A DNA stretch of 64,000 bases from Anarhynchus alexandrinus. Taxonomy: Eukaryota; Chordata; Aves; Charadriiformes; Charadriidae. Position 1 is the first letter of the stretch, and each line of letters starts with the position of its first letter. Location: contig VUYV01000015.1 of the NCBI GenBank assembly GCA_008711295.1, forward strand, positions 3,243,748 to 3,307,747, given 5' to 3'. This document shows positions 22,021 to 35,524 of this stretch, piece by piece. A program made the position numbers and the translations under genes. The notes below the pieces were generated by a model that ran no database searches, was not told the origin of the DNA, and worked only from the letters and a program-made list of their open reading frames with translations.

Positions 22021-24036
22021 ATGTTAGGAAAACGACAAGAGTTTTAGGGAAGGAATACAGAGGAACATCTGAGCCTAATGGCGTTTTAAAAAGGCTTTGA
22101 AAACAACACAGCAGCTTCTTAGAAAAAAAGAAAAATGCTGAATTGTTATGGAGATCTCAGAAATCCAGCAGGTACAGCACTGGATGTGTTGCAGCATTGG
22201 ATCTTAAACTAATTATGATATCCTAAGACCTCATGTCTGTGGGTCGGAAAAGTGAAGAGGACAGGTATACTGGATAACAAGGGCTTTTATCTACCACGAC
22301 AGGGCAATCTCACTGACAAGATACGTGAGAAAATATCAAACACATATTTGTCCTTCCTTTTTATGGGCAAATAATTAGATTGAACAGATAAGAAGATAGT
22401 TAATTGCAGTGCAATGATATTTCCTGCAAGGAATGGCATAAAGGAGGGAGAAAGCAAGAAAAAGCCAACTCCTAAAAGATGAACCCAGGGGACAGACTGA
22501 GATTATTTTGTTAAGTGCTATGCTGAACACATTACTGTAGTCTTCTTGTAGCAAACAAACAAGTAAAATGCAGGCAGGCATTGCTTTTAGCAACCCAGAT
22601 AAACCCTCACTCACCCTGAACATGCCTAGTTTACTTCATACCAGTACTTAAATTTGCTATACAGGTTTTAAAACATAATTTATGTTTTTAAACGTGGTTA
22701 TTAAAAATAAATCTGTGGTAATCTCCTTAGATTCCTTTTCTGTACATACCATTTTCTGAGGAGAGGGAGGAGGTAGTAGGCAGTGTCCTGAAGTAATCCT
22801 GGCATGAATAAAATGTTTTGAGCACACAGCCATTGCTTTGGTTTAGTGGAAATGCTTTCTAATGCTGCGTGAGGCATGTTGCCTGGTGGCTTATGCAGTA
22901 TTTTAATGCATTTACATATTTACTGATGAGGGAATAGTTGAAGGGATGGATACAAACATTCACACACAAACCAATATGGAAAAAAAAAAGATACACACAC
23001 AAAAAAAGCAAACTTAACTATACCACATGAACACACCATGTACACAGTAGGGCATACCAGTAAAATATATTCCACAGCAGGGAAACTGGACCAGTGCAGG
23101 CCATTTATTTTTCATTTTCCCATTAATTTTAATTATGGAATTCAAATGTATTATACTAGCTTTAAAATTTTATGTCATGAATGCATGCCGAGAGCTTTGC
23201 AAAAGCACATTTCAAACAATTCAATTTCCAAGATCTGTGCCTAACGAGCTACAGAGGAACTGGGACCATATCCTACCCATGTTTAAATTATTAATATATT
23301 TTTCATAATTCTCCATTATCCTTCTTGGAAAACAGCACATTTCAAGTATTCTCAAGTGATGAGAGGGTTTTTTTGCCTTCCAGATTCTGTTTTTACTTCC
23401 AAGCCTTACTTTTTCCCTGTTTCAGAAGTCTGTTTTTGCTGCTGACATTGACTGAGGACATTATTCACATATTTGTATATTGACAGTGGAATATCTCTCT
23501 GAAGCTGAGAAACATCATATGTTTTTCCTTTTCTTACTTCTACGCATACATGCAAACAGGAGCAGACAAAAATCAGAAATGTGCATTTACCTACCCACAC
23601 ATACATACCCTAAGGGGACCCAACATAAGTAATCCACACCTAGGGATGCGCCTACATGTTAATTCACATAACTTACACACACTTGCTGGAAAGCTTCAAC
23701 CCCTGCAAAGGCATGTCTGCGTGTTCCTGAGCACCCAGCTCTGTTACATTGGCTTTAACAGTATAAACAGAAAATGCAAATTCATACATACCCTTAATCA
23801 CGCAGACGAAGGGCCTCATTTGCATACCCTTCATAATTCAATTTAATTTTTTTTTGTCAAGAGTTGTGAATGCTTCATGTTTGCTTTAATCAGAATGTTG
23901 ACATTTACACTGAAGCCAATTTCTCTTTTTCTATTCCATGTTTTGTTTAACCGCGACAAGTGACAGCAAACTGGAGGGAACAGACTTTTTAAATTGGCTC
24001 TTTGCCCGGAATGCATCATTTCTCTTGTTGTTGTTT
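22021..24036. other. Unique DNA, no gene seen
   Basis: No gene is assigned. The stretch 22975-23010 has A-rich and (CA)n-like short runs. The ~98-codon plus-strand frame at 23550-23846 shows no domain. Confidence 0.5.
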
Positions 24037-24060
24037 CCCCCCCCCCCCCCCCCCCCCCNC
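24037..24060. other. C22 homopolymer with assembly N
   Basis: Twenty-two C, one N at 24059 and another C. The true length is uncertain, so frames read through it are unreliable. Confidence 0.95.
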
Positions 24061-26070
24061 TGCTAGGCATTGCAAAAAGAAATGTGAAAACATACTCTGC
24101 GAACACAGGAGTGAGGTGTTAGTGCTTTTAGATAAAGATTTGTGTTGTATTTTAAAACTAGATTGCTGTACAGTTTCAAGCTATTAGCAGGAACCTATTA
24201 CACCATCGCTTTGGGTCCTTGGAGAGATGTGCTTAGTGTATTTCAGTAATTCAAGGCAAATAGAAAACCTACATGTGAAAATATTTAATGGCAAAGGCAC
24301 CAACTGCTCAAGGCTGCTGGAGGAAGGAGGCATGCTTTCTGTTAACTCTTTCATTGGGTTTTTCAATGCAACAGCTTCTGCTGCTCTTCCCAAAGCTCTC
24401 AACAGGGCTTCAATCCTTTGTGGATGTAGGAGATTTACTGATGCTGAGCAAATTTTCTCTAACTTCTGCTCTGGCCTGTGTGGATGTAGTTATCTGCTCA
24501 CCTACCCATAACACTTTGGTCTGCTGTTAATATCTCTCAGCATTCAGACATTTCAAGACTCATCCTGAAGGGAAGAAAACAAAACTTATCTTCATCAGAA
24601 AAATGAAAGAAAAAGAAATTAAATAACTTCAACACTCACCATGCCCCTTCCCCTGTGCCCTCTGCCCCAATCCCACGGTAAATTCAAGCCTGAAAGCAAG
24701 TTTCCTGGTTCTAGATTTTATGGGTTTACCCATCGCCCAACACTTTCAGTTTTCTGTGGCATTGGAATAACATTCAAAACATATCCAGGGCAACTCAAAG
24801 GCTGTAGTACCGGGTCCTTCTCACTACATGACAACAATCTTGATATTAGTGAGAGAATTTCTGGAAAACCCATAGAATTTATCACAAATACTGTTGATTA
24901 TTTTTTTCTTTCTTTCTTTTTTCTTGTTTTTTTGGTTTCCCTAGAATGAAAATAGAGCAACTAGCCCGTTCCTTGTAAGAAGTCCTCCCCAAAATAGAAT
25001 TTGTGTCAGAGACCTTGCATATACCTTGCAGAGAGCTTGCAGTGGATTGACTTGCACAAACCACCAAGTATGGAGGATTCCATGTGACTGCTATATCAGT
25101 GGTAAAAAGAACAGATTTTTTTTAAGACACAGAATCCAAATCTGCAAAATTCCTATTCCAAGGTGAGACAAGATCCTGCCATGAACCATATCAGAAACCT
25201 CAGTCCTGAGGCACTGTTTCTGCCCACCGCTTATTGTAATGGAATCCCAATATACCAGACACAAAACAAGAATACAGCACGTAGGGGACATACGAGATGG
25301 TAGAGAGAAGGGGTAAGTTATAAGGTTGAATCTTCTCCATAATGTGGCTAAACAATTGATGGAAGAGTTCTCAGTGCTGTGAACATCACTTCCCATTTCC
25401 TGTGAGTATAAAAGGTATTGAACATACATAGCCCTCTGTATCACAATTGCCTGAGTGTCAGATATATCTATTTTCCCTTGCTAAAACATATATATACGTA
25501 TTTAGATTAAAAACATACATATGATTTTTTAAAAATCTGCTTATTGAATTTTTCTGTAACAACCTTTACATATAAAAAGATGACGTACCTGACAGATTAT
25601 GACAGAGCTAGTAGAAAAAAACAGACTAGAGGAAAACATGCTGTGTGTTAATCAAAAGAAACACCTGAAACTGACAAAATAATAAGAGCTAAAGCAACAA
25701 AATAGATATGAACCAAATCTAACAACAGCCAGGAAACAAGGGACCAAAGTGATCTTGCTTACATTAGGTGTGAGTTGGGAGAACACACAGCAATTATTCA
25801 ATATCTATCCGTTATATTTGTTTGCATTTGTAATATATCCATCTGTGAGCTATGAACAATAAACTCAACATTCACTTCTGAGCCAGGATTTTGCATGTGC
25901 TTAAGCAGAGCTGTGAGAGTTTAGAGAGCTCAGGAGCTGAACCAGAGAGAATTAAATACCTGATCACTCAGTCTGTCTCTCTGTCTACCTGTCTGCCTAT
26001 CTGTCAGCCTAACTGTTGGGCTCATATGCTGAGTAGCATTCTGCTCTAAAAAAGAGTAGGTTTTAATCTT
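24061..26070. other. Unique DNA, no gene seen
   Basis: No gene is seen. A degenerate CTGT/CTGC-rich stretch lies at about 25971-26010. The overlapping small frames at 24227-24530 occur in two plus-strand frames at once and have no motif. Confidence 0.5.
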
Positions 26071-26140
26071 CAAAGGGAACCTAAATTCAGGATAGGGACT
26101 AGGGCTCCAGAATCATTGTCTGGGAGTAAATATGGCCTAG
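26071..26140 (+). repeat. Unclassified dispersed repeat, copy A
   Basis: Contains 'cctaaattcagga.aggga', then 'agggctc' and 'agaatcattgtctg'. Copy B lies at 27600-27665 in the same orientation with the same order of blocks. The family is not recognised. Confidence 0.45.
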
Positions 26141-26383
26141 AAAGATGTGGGTGATTAGATTTACGTACTTAACTCTTTTCCCTGGACCTGGTGTACAGGG
26201 TCAAACTGTGAGTGAGGAGAAATTATACTGTATGACCAATGTAATTAACTAGCATCAAGCACTAATAATGAATCATTCATAAGGTCTTTCAGACTAATAA
26301 CTTCAATGGTTTGGGGGTATTTTTGTGTGGTTTTTTTTTTTTTGCTTTGGTTTGTTGTTTTTTTGTTTTTGTTTTTGTATTTC

Positions 26384-27030
26384 AGTTTGTGCCTATTGCC
26401 TCTTTTCCTGTCACTGGACACCACCAGCTCTGTCCTCTTTATACTTTCCCTTCAGGTATTTATACACATTAATAAGGTCCTCCCTGAACCTTTTATTCTC
26501 TAAGCTAAATAGTCCCAGCTCTCTCAGCATTTCCTCATATCAGAGATGCTCCAGTCCCTTGATCATCCTTGTGTCCCATTGTTAGACTGTCTCCAAAATG
26601 TCCATGTCTCTCTTGTACTGGGGAGCCCAGAACTGGATACGGGATTCCAAGTGTGACCTCACCAGTGCTGAGCAGAGGGTAAAGATCTCCTTTCTCAACC
26701 TGCTGGAAATACTTTGTCTAATGCAGCCTAGGATACCATTAGCGTTCTTAACAGCTGGCTTATGTTCAACTTGGTGTCCACCAGGACCCCTAGGTCCTTC
26801 TCTGCCAAGCTGGTTTCCAGCTGAGTTGACCCCAGCATATATTGGTGCATGGAGTTGTTCCTCGCCAGATGCAGGACTTTGCACTTCTCCTTGTTGAACG
26901 TGATGAGGTTCCTGTCTTCTCCATCCTGTTGCATTCTTTCTGGGTGGCAGCACAACTCTCTGCTGTATCAGCTGCTCCTCTTAATTTTGTGTGCTGAGGG
27001 TACAGTCTGCACTGTCATCCGGACAACTGG
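26384..27030 (-). mobile_element. CR1 LINE fragment with FADD deletion
   Basis: On the minus strand this reads the CR1 RT C-terminal region and the end of ORF2: [40 protein letters not shown] and, in another frame, NANGILGCIRQSISSRLRKEIFTLCSALVRSHLE with FWAPQYKRDMDILE. The frame changes between 26728 and 26953, so the copy carries frameshifts. Near 26985 the plus strand jumps from 'aattttgtgt' straight to 'gctgagggta', where intact copies have the bases coding for the FADD catalytic motif. The 3' terminus is also missing, since the copy ends inside ORF2 or the 3' region beside a T-rich tract (26329-26383). Dead copy. Confidence 0.93.
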
Positions 27031-27440
27031 ATGATCACACAACTTTCAACTGTTCTATAACAAGAGAGGAAGAAAACTGTACACCAGTTCCTGTGGTTGA
27101 ATGCTCATTGTGAAACCCAGTGAACAGAGTCAAGAACTTTTGTTTTCTCTCTGTATGGATGACATAAATATTAGGTTGCAGATCATGTCCATGAGCTCCC
27201 TGGCCCAGTGGATAATTTTACATGTAACACAAAATTGAACAGACTGTACATGAGGGGTGGATCCATGGTTAGAATATTTGTAGGGTTATAATGATAAATC
27301 AAAAAAGGTGTAAATGTTATTTTATTTGGTAAACAGAGAGGCAGGCACACACAATTGCTTGCCATTCTGGGCAGAACAGTGGGAAGCAGACAGACTTTAC
27401 CTCCCAGATTAGAAATTGGTGCATGCCATTCATTTATCAG

Positions 27441-27534
27441 CCTTTATTCACTAGCACATAGTCCATCATATGCCAGGAAAGAGAAGTTTAAGTTCATTCA
27501 GGCAAAAGGGAAGCTGAATACTCCTGCACTTCAG
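27441..27534 (+). other. Weak candidate exon
   Basis: Bounded by an acceptor-like cattcatttatcag and a donor CAG|GTAAGA (27535-27540), inside an open frame that includes the segment ARKEKFKFIQAKGKLNTPAL. There is no homology that I recognise, and the open frame could be chance. Confidence 0.12.
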
Positions 27535-27599
27535 GTAAGACCTGGAGCTGCCAGGCTGTTACAGTGGGAGGGACTTCTGAAACAAAGTAATTTTCATTT

Positions 27600-27665
27600 T
27601 TTAAAAGAACAGCCTAAATTCAGGAAAGGGATTAAGGCTCTTGGAAAACCAGAATAATGTCTGCT
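27600..27665 (+). repeat. Unclassified dispersed repeat, copy B
   Basis: Same block order as the stretch at 26071-26140, with a small insertion after 'ggctc'. Confidence 0.45.
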
Positions 27666-30073
27666 ATGCCTCAGGGTGATATGGGACTCATCCTCCCTTC
27701 TTAGCATCACCTATGGGATGCAGGGTCTTACCAGTCAGCGCTGAATGCATTGAATTTCCTAGCTGACCCACTGAGTATAGGCAGCACTTAAGCCTTGTCA
27801 GCCACACAAGTGAGGCCAGACATCTAACTTCCCCTGTGGACTTGGTTTGAAATAAATAATTTTCCATTCAGGAACTCTTTTCAGAAGGGCAACTGCTCCT
27901 TCCACATGAAAAGTTATAAATCTCATCAAGAGAGTTGTGTAACAAGCTAAAGAACGCTCAGGCCCTCAAAGGACTCACACTTCTGTCCCTCTCTTTTGTT
28001 TCAAGGATTCAGCTTATTTCCTGTAATTAATTGCTGGAAAGTTGCCCATTAAATAAGTTGATAAATAAATATTGGGAAATATTTCTTTCCCCTTAGATAT
28101 TTAGTGCTGCAGCTCTCATGAGCAACAATACTGTTTATAAGGAAATTAAGAAGATATAAAGTATGGTTTTTTCTCATTTTTTATCATTAATTCTATATGG
28201 GTTTTCATGGGAGACACTAGCAGTTTACCCCAACTCCTTGTGCAGGCATATACTTATATGCCCACAGGATACAGCATGTACTCACAGACAGGCAACCACA
28301 CATCTAGTTTATTAGATGCCCAACATTCCAGATGGGAAAATATTTTTCCTGGAAACTTGACTCGCTTGGAGATATGAAATCTCTGTAAGCCAAAAAATGT
28401 TTCTGTTGTCAGGTTTCACCCCTACATATATTTAAGGAGGAGGGTTAAGAAATAACCATGGTAAAGGAGGTGTGTCTCGAATTTCTCACTTGGTGCATAG
28501 ACATCTTATGCTGATAGAAGCTTTCCAAAAGGGGTGCAACAGCTGTTTTCAGTAAATAAGAAATCTTCTGTTTCATAGGCACACACAAGTAACTGCACAG
28601 AATGGGCAGTTTAGTAACAACCCATCCCATACATTTCTGTAACTGACCACATATGCATTCTTGGCCTGTCATTACTATGCCATAAAACATATGAGCTTCA
28701 TCCTATTTCACCGAAAATTTGGCTAAAATGTTGTACTTAGAAATTGGACTATACTGAGAACATTCACAGTATGAGAAATTGTCTTTATCCATGAGTTTTG
28801 CAAAGCATATGGGGCTGCCGTTGCTTATTCCAATGTAAAAGAACAATGAGTTTCACGCATAGGAGACTGCATGAAATACCAAGTCTTTGGTGACATTATT
28901 TTCTAGCCTTTCAGAATCTGCCCAGCCCTTCACATTTACTCATGACCTAAAAATTAGCACAAAGCACCACTGAATAAATGGTGTCATTTTTCAACCTGTT
29001 CCCACCGTTGCCCGGGGTTATCTCTAGAATGTCAAGGCCTTATTCCCCCTGGCCCTGCAATTTTGTGTCATCAGTGACATCCATGCAAAGGGAAATCCAT
29101 CAATCTCTTAGTGAACAACTCAGTATAGTCACCAAGACATTTCACCTTAATTCTCTGATACCATTTTCTTTCTGGCATCATAGGAAAAGGTAAGTGGGGA
29201 AATGCAGCCAAAGCCATATACACATTGGTACCCACTCCCACTGTCTTTATAGGGTGCAGGCTGTCTTCTTTTGGGATTTCACAAACTTCCCCTTCTAGAA
29301 CTTGCCAGCCTTAAATTGTAAAGGCATCAGCTAAAAAGATTCAAGTATATTTGCTCTCATTTTGCATGCCTCTTGATGCACTCATTTAGGCCTCTGTAGT
29401 GCTCTCTAGCTGGAAATGGGAGTTAAAGAGAGAGTAAGAGAAGCCTGTCCATGGAAACCAAGAGAAAAGTTATAAATAACTTTTTATTATCTTAAGTTCT
29501 GTGTGTGGGCATGATTCTTCAACCTTGACCTTGGTTTAAATAAAAATAAAATTAAAAAGAATCAGCTCTTTCTTTACAGCAGAGACTTATTATGTACTAT
29601 CTATAATGCTTATACAGTGCATGAAAGTAAATTTGAAAGGGAGTGAAGGAGACTTTAACAATGCAGAGCAGCTGAACAAATATATAACAATTCCTTGAAT
29701 GAATGATTGGATGATACCTAATAGCAGGGAGTTTGCAATAGTACAAGATTATCCTCTGATAATTCTTCAGTTCTGACTGTGGCTGCCTGATAATCCCCGA
29801 AGCTTCTAATCTGCAGGATCTGAATCCATAAAGAATGAAAAAAAAAAACTTTACAATCAATTATAGTTACTGCCACAGAGCCATTAGTGAGCAGGTGAAA
29901 CAAGTATGACCTTTTTAACTTCAAAGTCATAACAGAAGGAAAAAAAATATATATATCCAAACCCTCAATCCTCTTGGAATTTAAAATAAAATTGTGGCAG
30001 TATTTAATCAAAAGTTTATTGTTTTTCAAATTCAGAATATAGTTTTCTTTTTTATTTTTTTAATGGGCTTTAA
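27666..30073. other. 2.4 kb unique DNA
   Basis: No gene or repeat family is recognised. A short plus-strand frame at 28978-29193 ends at a donor-like AAAAG|GTAAGT but has no convincing protein content. Confidence 0.45.
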
Positions 30074-30097
30074 TTTTTTTTTTTTTTTTTTTTTTTN
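30074..30097. other. T23 homopolymer with assembly N
   Basis: Twenty-three T followed by one N at 30097. Length uncertain. Confidence 0.95.
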
Positions 30098-30321
30098 ATA
30101 TTAACTCCAAGCCTGGAACCAGAATCTGCTCATTTAATTAAAGGATGGATGAACGAATTCTAGCAAGATGGTTGATGGTAGGGGGAGAGAGAGTCTTTGC
30201 TCCATGTTTTAAAAACCCATCTTAAGTCATTTGCCTCAGTCAAACTTAATCTTGCAAACCTTTCCTTGATCTGGTTGTTTTTCAGAATATTCATTAATTT
30301 ATCTAATTTGCTTTCTTTCCC

Positions 30322-31314
30322 ATCACTAGTGGTGTTCCACAGGGCTTAATGCTGGGGCCACATCTGTTTCATATCTTTATTAATGATCTTGACGAGGAAA
30401 TTGAGAGCACGCTCGGTAAGTTTGCAGACAACACCAAGTTAGGTGGGAGTGTTGTTCTGCTTGAGGATAGGAGGACTCTTCAGAGGGACCTGGATAGGTT
30501 GAATCGATGGGCCGAGGCCAATAGTATGAGCTTCAAGAAAGACAAGTGCTGAGTCCTTCATTTGGGTCACAACAACCCCATGCAGCACTACAGGATTGGG
30601 GCAGAGTGGCTGGAAAGCTGCCTGGCAGAGAAGGACCTGGGGGTCTTGATTGACAGCTGGCTGAATATGAGCCAGCAGTGTGCCCAGGTGGCCAAGAAGG
30701 CCAACAGCATCTTGGTTTGTATCAGGAATAGTGTGGTGAGCAGGACTAGGGAAGTGATCATCCCCCTGTACTCGGTACTGGTGAGGCTTCACCTTAAGTA
30801 TTGTGTTCAATTTTGGGCACCGCAGTATAAGAAGGACTTAGAGGTACTGGAGTGTGTCCAGAGAAAGACAGCAAAGCTGGTGAAGGGTCTTGAGAATAAG
30901 TCTTATGAACAGCGGCTGAGACAATTGGGGTTGTTTAGTCTGAAGAAAAGGAGGCTGAGGGGAGACCTTATCGTTCTCTACAACTACCTGAAAGGAAGTT
31001 GTAGAGAGGTGGGGATTGGTCTCTTCTCACAAGCTACAACCAATAGGACAAGAGGAAATGGCACCACATTGCACAAGGGGAGGTTTAGGTTAGACATTAG
31101 GAAAAACTTCTACATGGAAAGAGTTATCAAAGACTGGAACAGGCTGCCCAGGAAAGTGGTTGAATCACCATCCTTGGATGTATTTAAAAGCCGTCTACAT
31201 ACGGTGCTCAGGGACATGGTTTAGAAGTGGGCCTGGTAGAGCTAGATAACGGTTAGACTTGATGACCTTAAAGGTCTTTTCCAGCCATAACAATTGCATG
31301 ATTCTATGATTCTT
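30322..31314 (+). mobile_element. CR1 LINE, 3' third, plus strand
   Basis: Starts inside the RT palm at GVPQG (from about 30331) and runs to a CR1 3' end ending in ATTCTATGATTCT. A single frame covers the C-terminal part of ORF2, broken by one TGA at 30550-30552, where CR1 usually has an Arg codon (consistent with CpG decay of CGA). The catalytic motif reads FADN in place of FADD. Downstream blocks are well kept: [90 protein letters not shown] and [11 protein letters not shown], then a stop at 31222. The 5' part is missing. It is the only fairly young CR1 on the plus strand. Confidence 0.97.
30562..31224 (+). pseudogene. CR1 ORF2 C-terminal region (220 codons)
   Basis: The longest open frame in the window. 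It continues in the same frame after the TGA at 30550-30552 and covers the part of CR1 ORF2 after the catalytic palm: thumb-like and C-terminal segments with LAEKDLGVL (about residue 20), [11 protein letters not shown] (about 85), [15 protein letters not shown] (about 118) and DIRKNFY...[22 protein letters not shown] near the end. It lacks catalytic residues and is not expected to have any activity. The start Met is incidental. Confidence 0.93.
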
Positions 31315-34300
31315 CTTCATTAAGTGAATGGCTTTTGTTTTCTTATTTTTACTTTCATAATCTACATTTGACCAAAGCAAAGTAGCAGGCTTCTCATGAG
31401 GCTCTGACACTGCAGGCTATGCATGAATAAAAATAATTGTTATGTGCAAGGAAATTTCACTGTTTCACAAGCAACAAGGAAAACCACTATAAAATTATGT
31501 TAAGTAATGATATTAAAGGCACTGGCATCTGTACTCTTGGAAACAACTGTGAAAAAAAAAATCAGGTGAAAATATCCATTCAGATTGGATAACATCAGTA
31601 GCTTCTCATATAAACATAAGGACAGGGGTGAGACATACAGACTCAGCTGAAAATGTGATGAACAGACTGGTCTCAAATCCCTTACAGATTTCATGGACTC
31701 CGGCTTTTGGTGACCTACAAGCAAGTGGATGTGATCTCAGGTAATAAACCTCAGTTATCAAGTTGGAGCGAATTAGCTTGTATTTTATAGTAGGAAGTAT
31801 TTTTCATTTTTGATTCTGTAACAATTAAAATGGTGAAAAGGACCTCTCCTGTAGTAGGTTTCAGAAAACAAATCTAGAGTTGGTGGACTGTAATTACTCC
31901 TGCAGTTAGTGCTCTTTAGTTCACTTTTCCACTTACATAGGACAGAGTCTTGCAAAGCAAGGTATTAAGGGTTTTTCATTTGGGACTTGATGGTTGGAAC
32001 AGAAGCTTCAGAGTTCAAGAATTTAGATAGAAGCTCAGCCTGTGCCTGCCTCAAAACAAAGGCTGCCCAACTGTATGGTATACTTAGCTTAGCTGGTTAG
32101 TGTTTTGTCTTGTTATCTACCTTTGTTATGTATTTATTAACAAATGCCTGAATATTAGTTTAAATAACATTTAGTTGAATCAAAATAGCAGCTGCACATG
32201 TGGAACTGGATCATAATAAAGGCCAGACCTAAGATACTAAAACCATTGGGACATTAGCGTTTACATAATGTCAGTAACTGGACCTGGATGACTTGCTCCA
32301 AGTCAAACAATAGACCTATAGCAAACAAGGGAAAACTCTCATTTTTGAAGTCTTAGATGAGCATCCTAAGAACCTTCACTCCACAGTGTGCAGCTATTTG
32401 TAAACACAGGAGCCCAGTATCTGCATTAGAAATCCTTAGCTGTGGGGCACTTTATTTTAGTTGTTACCTATCACAGTGGAACGATTCCATTTTTTTCCCA
32501 CCCTTATTGCGGGGACTGAGAGTCTCATAAACATTATGCACTACCATGATTTTATTGTACTGATACTGCATTCATTTCAGTGTCACAAAGGATTCTGGTT
32601 TACTATAGCTTGATAGAGATGCACACCAGGAAGATGATGGACATTTTGTCCAACACACATCATTGCCTTGATTTGTATTCTGGCAGGGAACGAACAAGAA
32701 ACTGGAGCTGGAGGAAAAAGGACAAAGATAGAACAAAAGCTAACCCCCGGCCACCTCCCTGACAAGATGAGATAATCATGCTGTCCACAAGAAAAGCCCT
32801 TCAAATGAACAATAAGATAAGTGCATTTCCTCCTTGAAGTCACCTTGGCATACTGAAATACTTAACTTTAAGAAGAACAAGACATCAAAGGACGCTCATT
32901 AGAAAATGTGACTCTTGATGGATAATTTAAGTGACAAAGTAAAGTCAAGCGTTTGAAGCAGAGAGCTCTTGTCAACATAATGTTTTTTGCAGCTGCAATA
33001 AAGCTAGAAACTGTATTTTCTGGTAGCTGCAGAAACTTGTTTGCCAACAGTTGCAAATTCAGTTGGCCAAATTCATTGTGGAATTGCTGCTTTTTAGGAA
33101 AATATCCTGTCCTGCAGTCCAACAGGATCTGCACCCATTTTGCAGGTTTACTGTACAGAATGACATGTCCTAGGAAATGGATAAAAAGCTGTCAGCTGTG
33201 TTTTCATGATGGGGTGCTCCATGGGATGTGGACTGGGTCAAAAATGGAAGAGTTATTCTTTCCAGCTTGCTGGTGTTCGTAGCACTTGATAATCTGTTAG
33301 TTCGATAGGGATAAAAGGGTTCCTTCTTTCAATTAAAAAAATGTAATAAAACAAAAGTTTATGGGGGATAACAGGTTTTTGTATAATAACTTTGTTTGGC
33401 ATCTCTTTTAAGGTAATCATTTTCGTTCCATCTGTAGAACTTGAAAAGAAAACCATTTTTATATGAGATTTTGCCATGCCACTTTGTGAATGGATGTGTG
33501 AACTTACAGACATGCTTCTTTCTCACTGATGATGCTAGAGGGATTCTATACTATTATCTAGAGAGTTAATACAGATGGACAAAGCTTCAGTGAGTAAATG
33601 AATTTCATGTACCTATATTGAAACACTCTTATGTCCTGTTTAATTTCATTGAACATTGGTTTAGGTCATTGATGCCTTGCAGTACTGTGAATTTATCAAA
33701 GTTGCTATGTGAGAAGTGGAAAGTGAAGTGACCTAATGACAGAAACTGAAATTCACACAGCATTTTTTGTCTGTCTGCACTTACGAAGCATGCTGGTAGC
33801 ACACTCCAGAAGTAAGTGATGCTACCTCTCACTGCTGTTCGTAAAGGATCCCATCCTTGATTTCATTAAGTCAGACCATAATCCACTGACTTTGAAACAG
33901 AGCTGCCCATTAATGGCAAAAGGCCCTACACCAGACTTCACAGTCAGCATAATCTTTCAGCCAGAGGACTGCTCACACTCTTCTTTTCCACTCCACCGGT
34001 TTTACCTGGCTCTTCCCATTTAGAGAACTCTCAGATAACAAGTGCCCTATGCTAAATCCTGCACTCAAGAAATTAACACAGAAATTTGAATAAAACAAGC
34101 TCAGGAAATTAAACTGACCTTTCTGCTTTTACTATGTGTAAGTGAAAAAAACAACATTCACAATGAAGTTCATAGCTGATGTTCATGTTAATAAGTGAAA
34201 GAAAAATGGATTTTTCTAAAAGTATTCAGTGACTCTTTAAATTGTGACAATAACATCATGAAATGAGTTTGCATTGCAGATTAATTGAGCTCAGAAAATT

Positions 34301-34422
34301 GCCATCCATCATTCTGAGAATACTTTAACATGGTGAACTCCAAAGCTTAAAGTTGCTCTTAAAAATAACATACAAGTTTGGAAAAACTAAAGAGGCTGAC
34401 TAAATATAGGTGAGAAATGTAC
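31315..34422. other. 3.1 kb unique DNA
   Basis: No gene or clear repeat. The small frames at 32583-32843, 32868-33134 and 32953-33282 overlap on opposite strands and carry no motif. Confidence 0.5.
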
Positions 34423-34437
34423 AAAAAAAAAAAAAAN
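34423..34437. other. A14 homopolymer with assembly N
   Basis: Fourteen A followed by one N at 34437. A C/A-rich low-complexity stretch follows at 34485-34550. Confidence 0.9.
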
Positions 34438-35524
34438 TAAATCCTAAATCAAAGAAACATACAGAGATACTTGGGGAGGGGGGATCAAACAACAAAAAAA
34501 CCCCAACCTGCCAAAACCCCCAAAACCAACCAAGCAAAAACCCCCTCCTAAATGATGAAGTTTAAAATCCTGTGTTTAAATAACTACTAGCATGCATAGG
34601 TAAAGAACTAGGTTCAACGTGTCAGTTAACTGAAGAAAAAGAAAGCAAAAAAGCCCTTCTACACCTGACAGAAAATTCTGAAACACTGTGCTGAGAATTT
34701 TCTCTCGAGTTCTTATTGCTTTGAAATAAAAAGCAATAAATCCCAGGATTAAAAAAGAAGATGAGAACACTAGTGCCAATAAAATTTACAAACTCAAATA
34801 AAGGATTTCTCCATCCCTCTAAATATCCTACAATAAACTCATAAAAACCTAGTTTCTTAAACAAGAGGAAAGTGCTTTCATTTATCATACTCACTATGTA
34901 AAAGTCATTGTTTCAGAAGCTACACTCTTTGCTTCTGATAAGGTTATACTATTACTTTCCAGCTCAAGTCTTACCTGAGGCCCACAGTAATGCTTATTAC
35001 ATATACAATAGAGCCAAGGAACGAGTGAATTGGCTCAGTGAATGCCTGAATGAACTAGCTCAAGCCTTTAGACAAACTTTTAGATACATCAAGAGTCACT
35101 GCTCTTTCTCCTTACTGAAACTTTTACACTTCCAAGTTCCAGAAACCAAAAAAATACTTAAAGGTGTTATCCCAGCTTGAAAGCTTGATCATCCATATTT
35201 ACTGTACTATCATGATTTTTCCATGTAAGCACCTTTGTAAGAAAAAAATGCAAAAGGACTCTTTATCCTAGCAGAAAAGACTTGAAGATTAACCAAATAT
35301 AAAAGGTAAAGTCAGGTGAATTCAAATAAAAAAATAAGCCTACATTTTTAATAAAGAAAGAAAACTGTGTAGAAAAGTGGCTTATTCACCACTTTTTGGA
35401 CCTCGGATCAATACTCAATGCCTTTCTGGAAGAGATGCTTTAATCAAAGACAAGTTATCAGACTCAACACTAGAGTCAAGAGTGAAATTCTCTGGCTAAT
35501 GCTACACAGAATGTTAAGCTAGAC
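34438..35524. other. Unique DNA, no gene seen
   Basis: No gene or repeat family is recognised beyond A-rich low complexity near the start. The minus-strand frames at 34576-34894 are Phe/Leu-rich because of A-rich plus-strand sequence. Confidence 0.5.
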
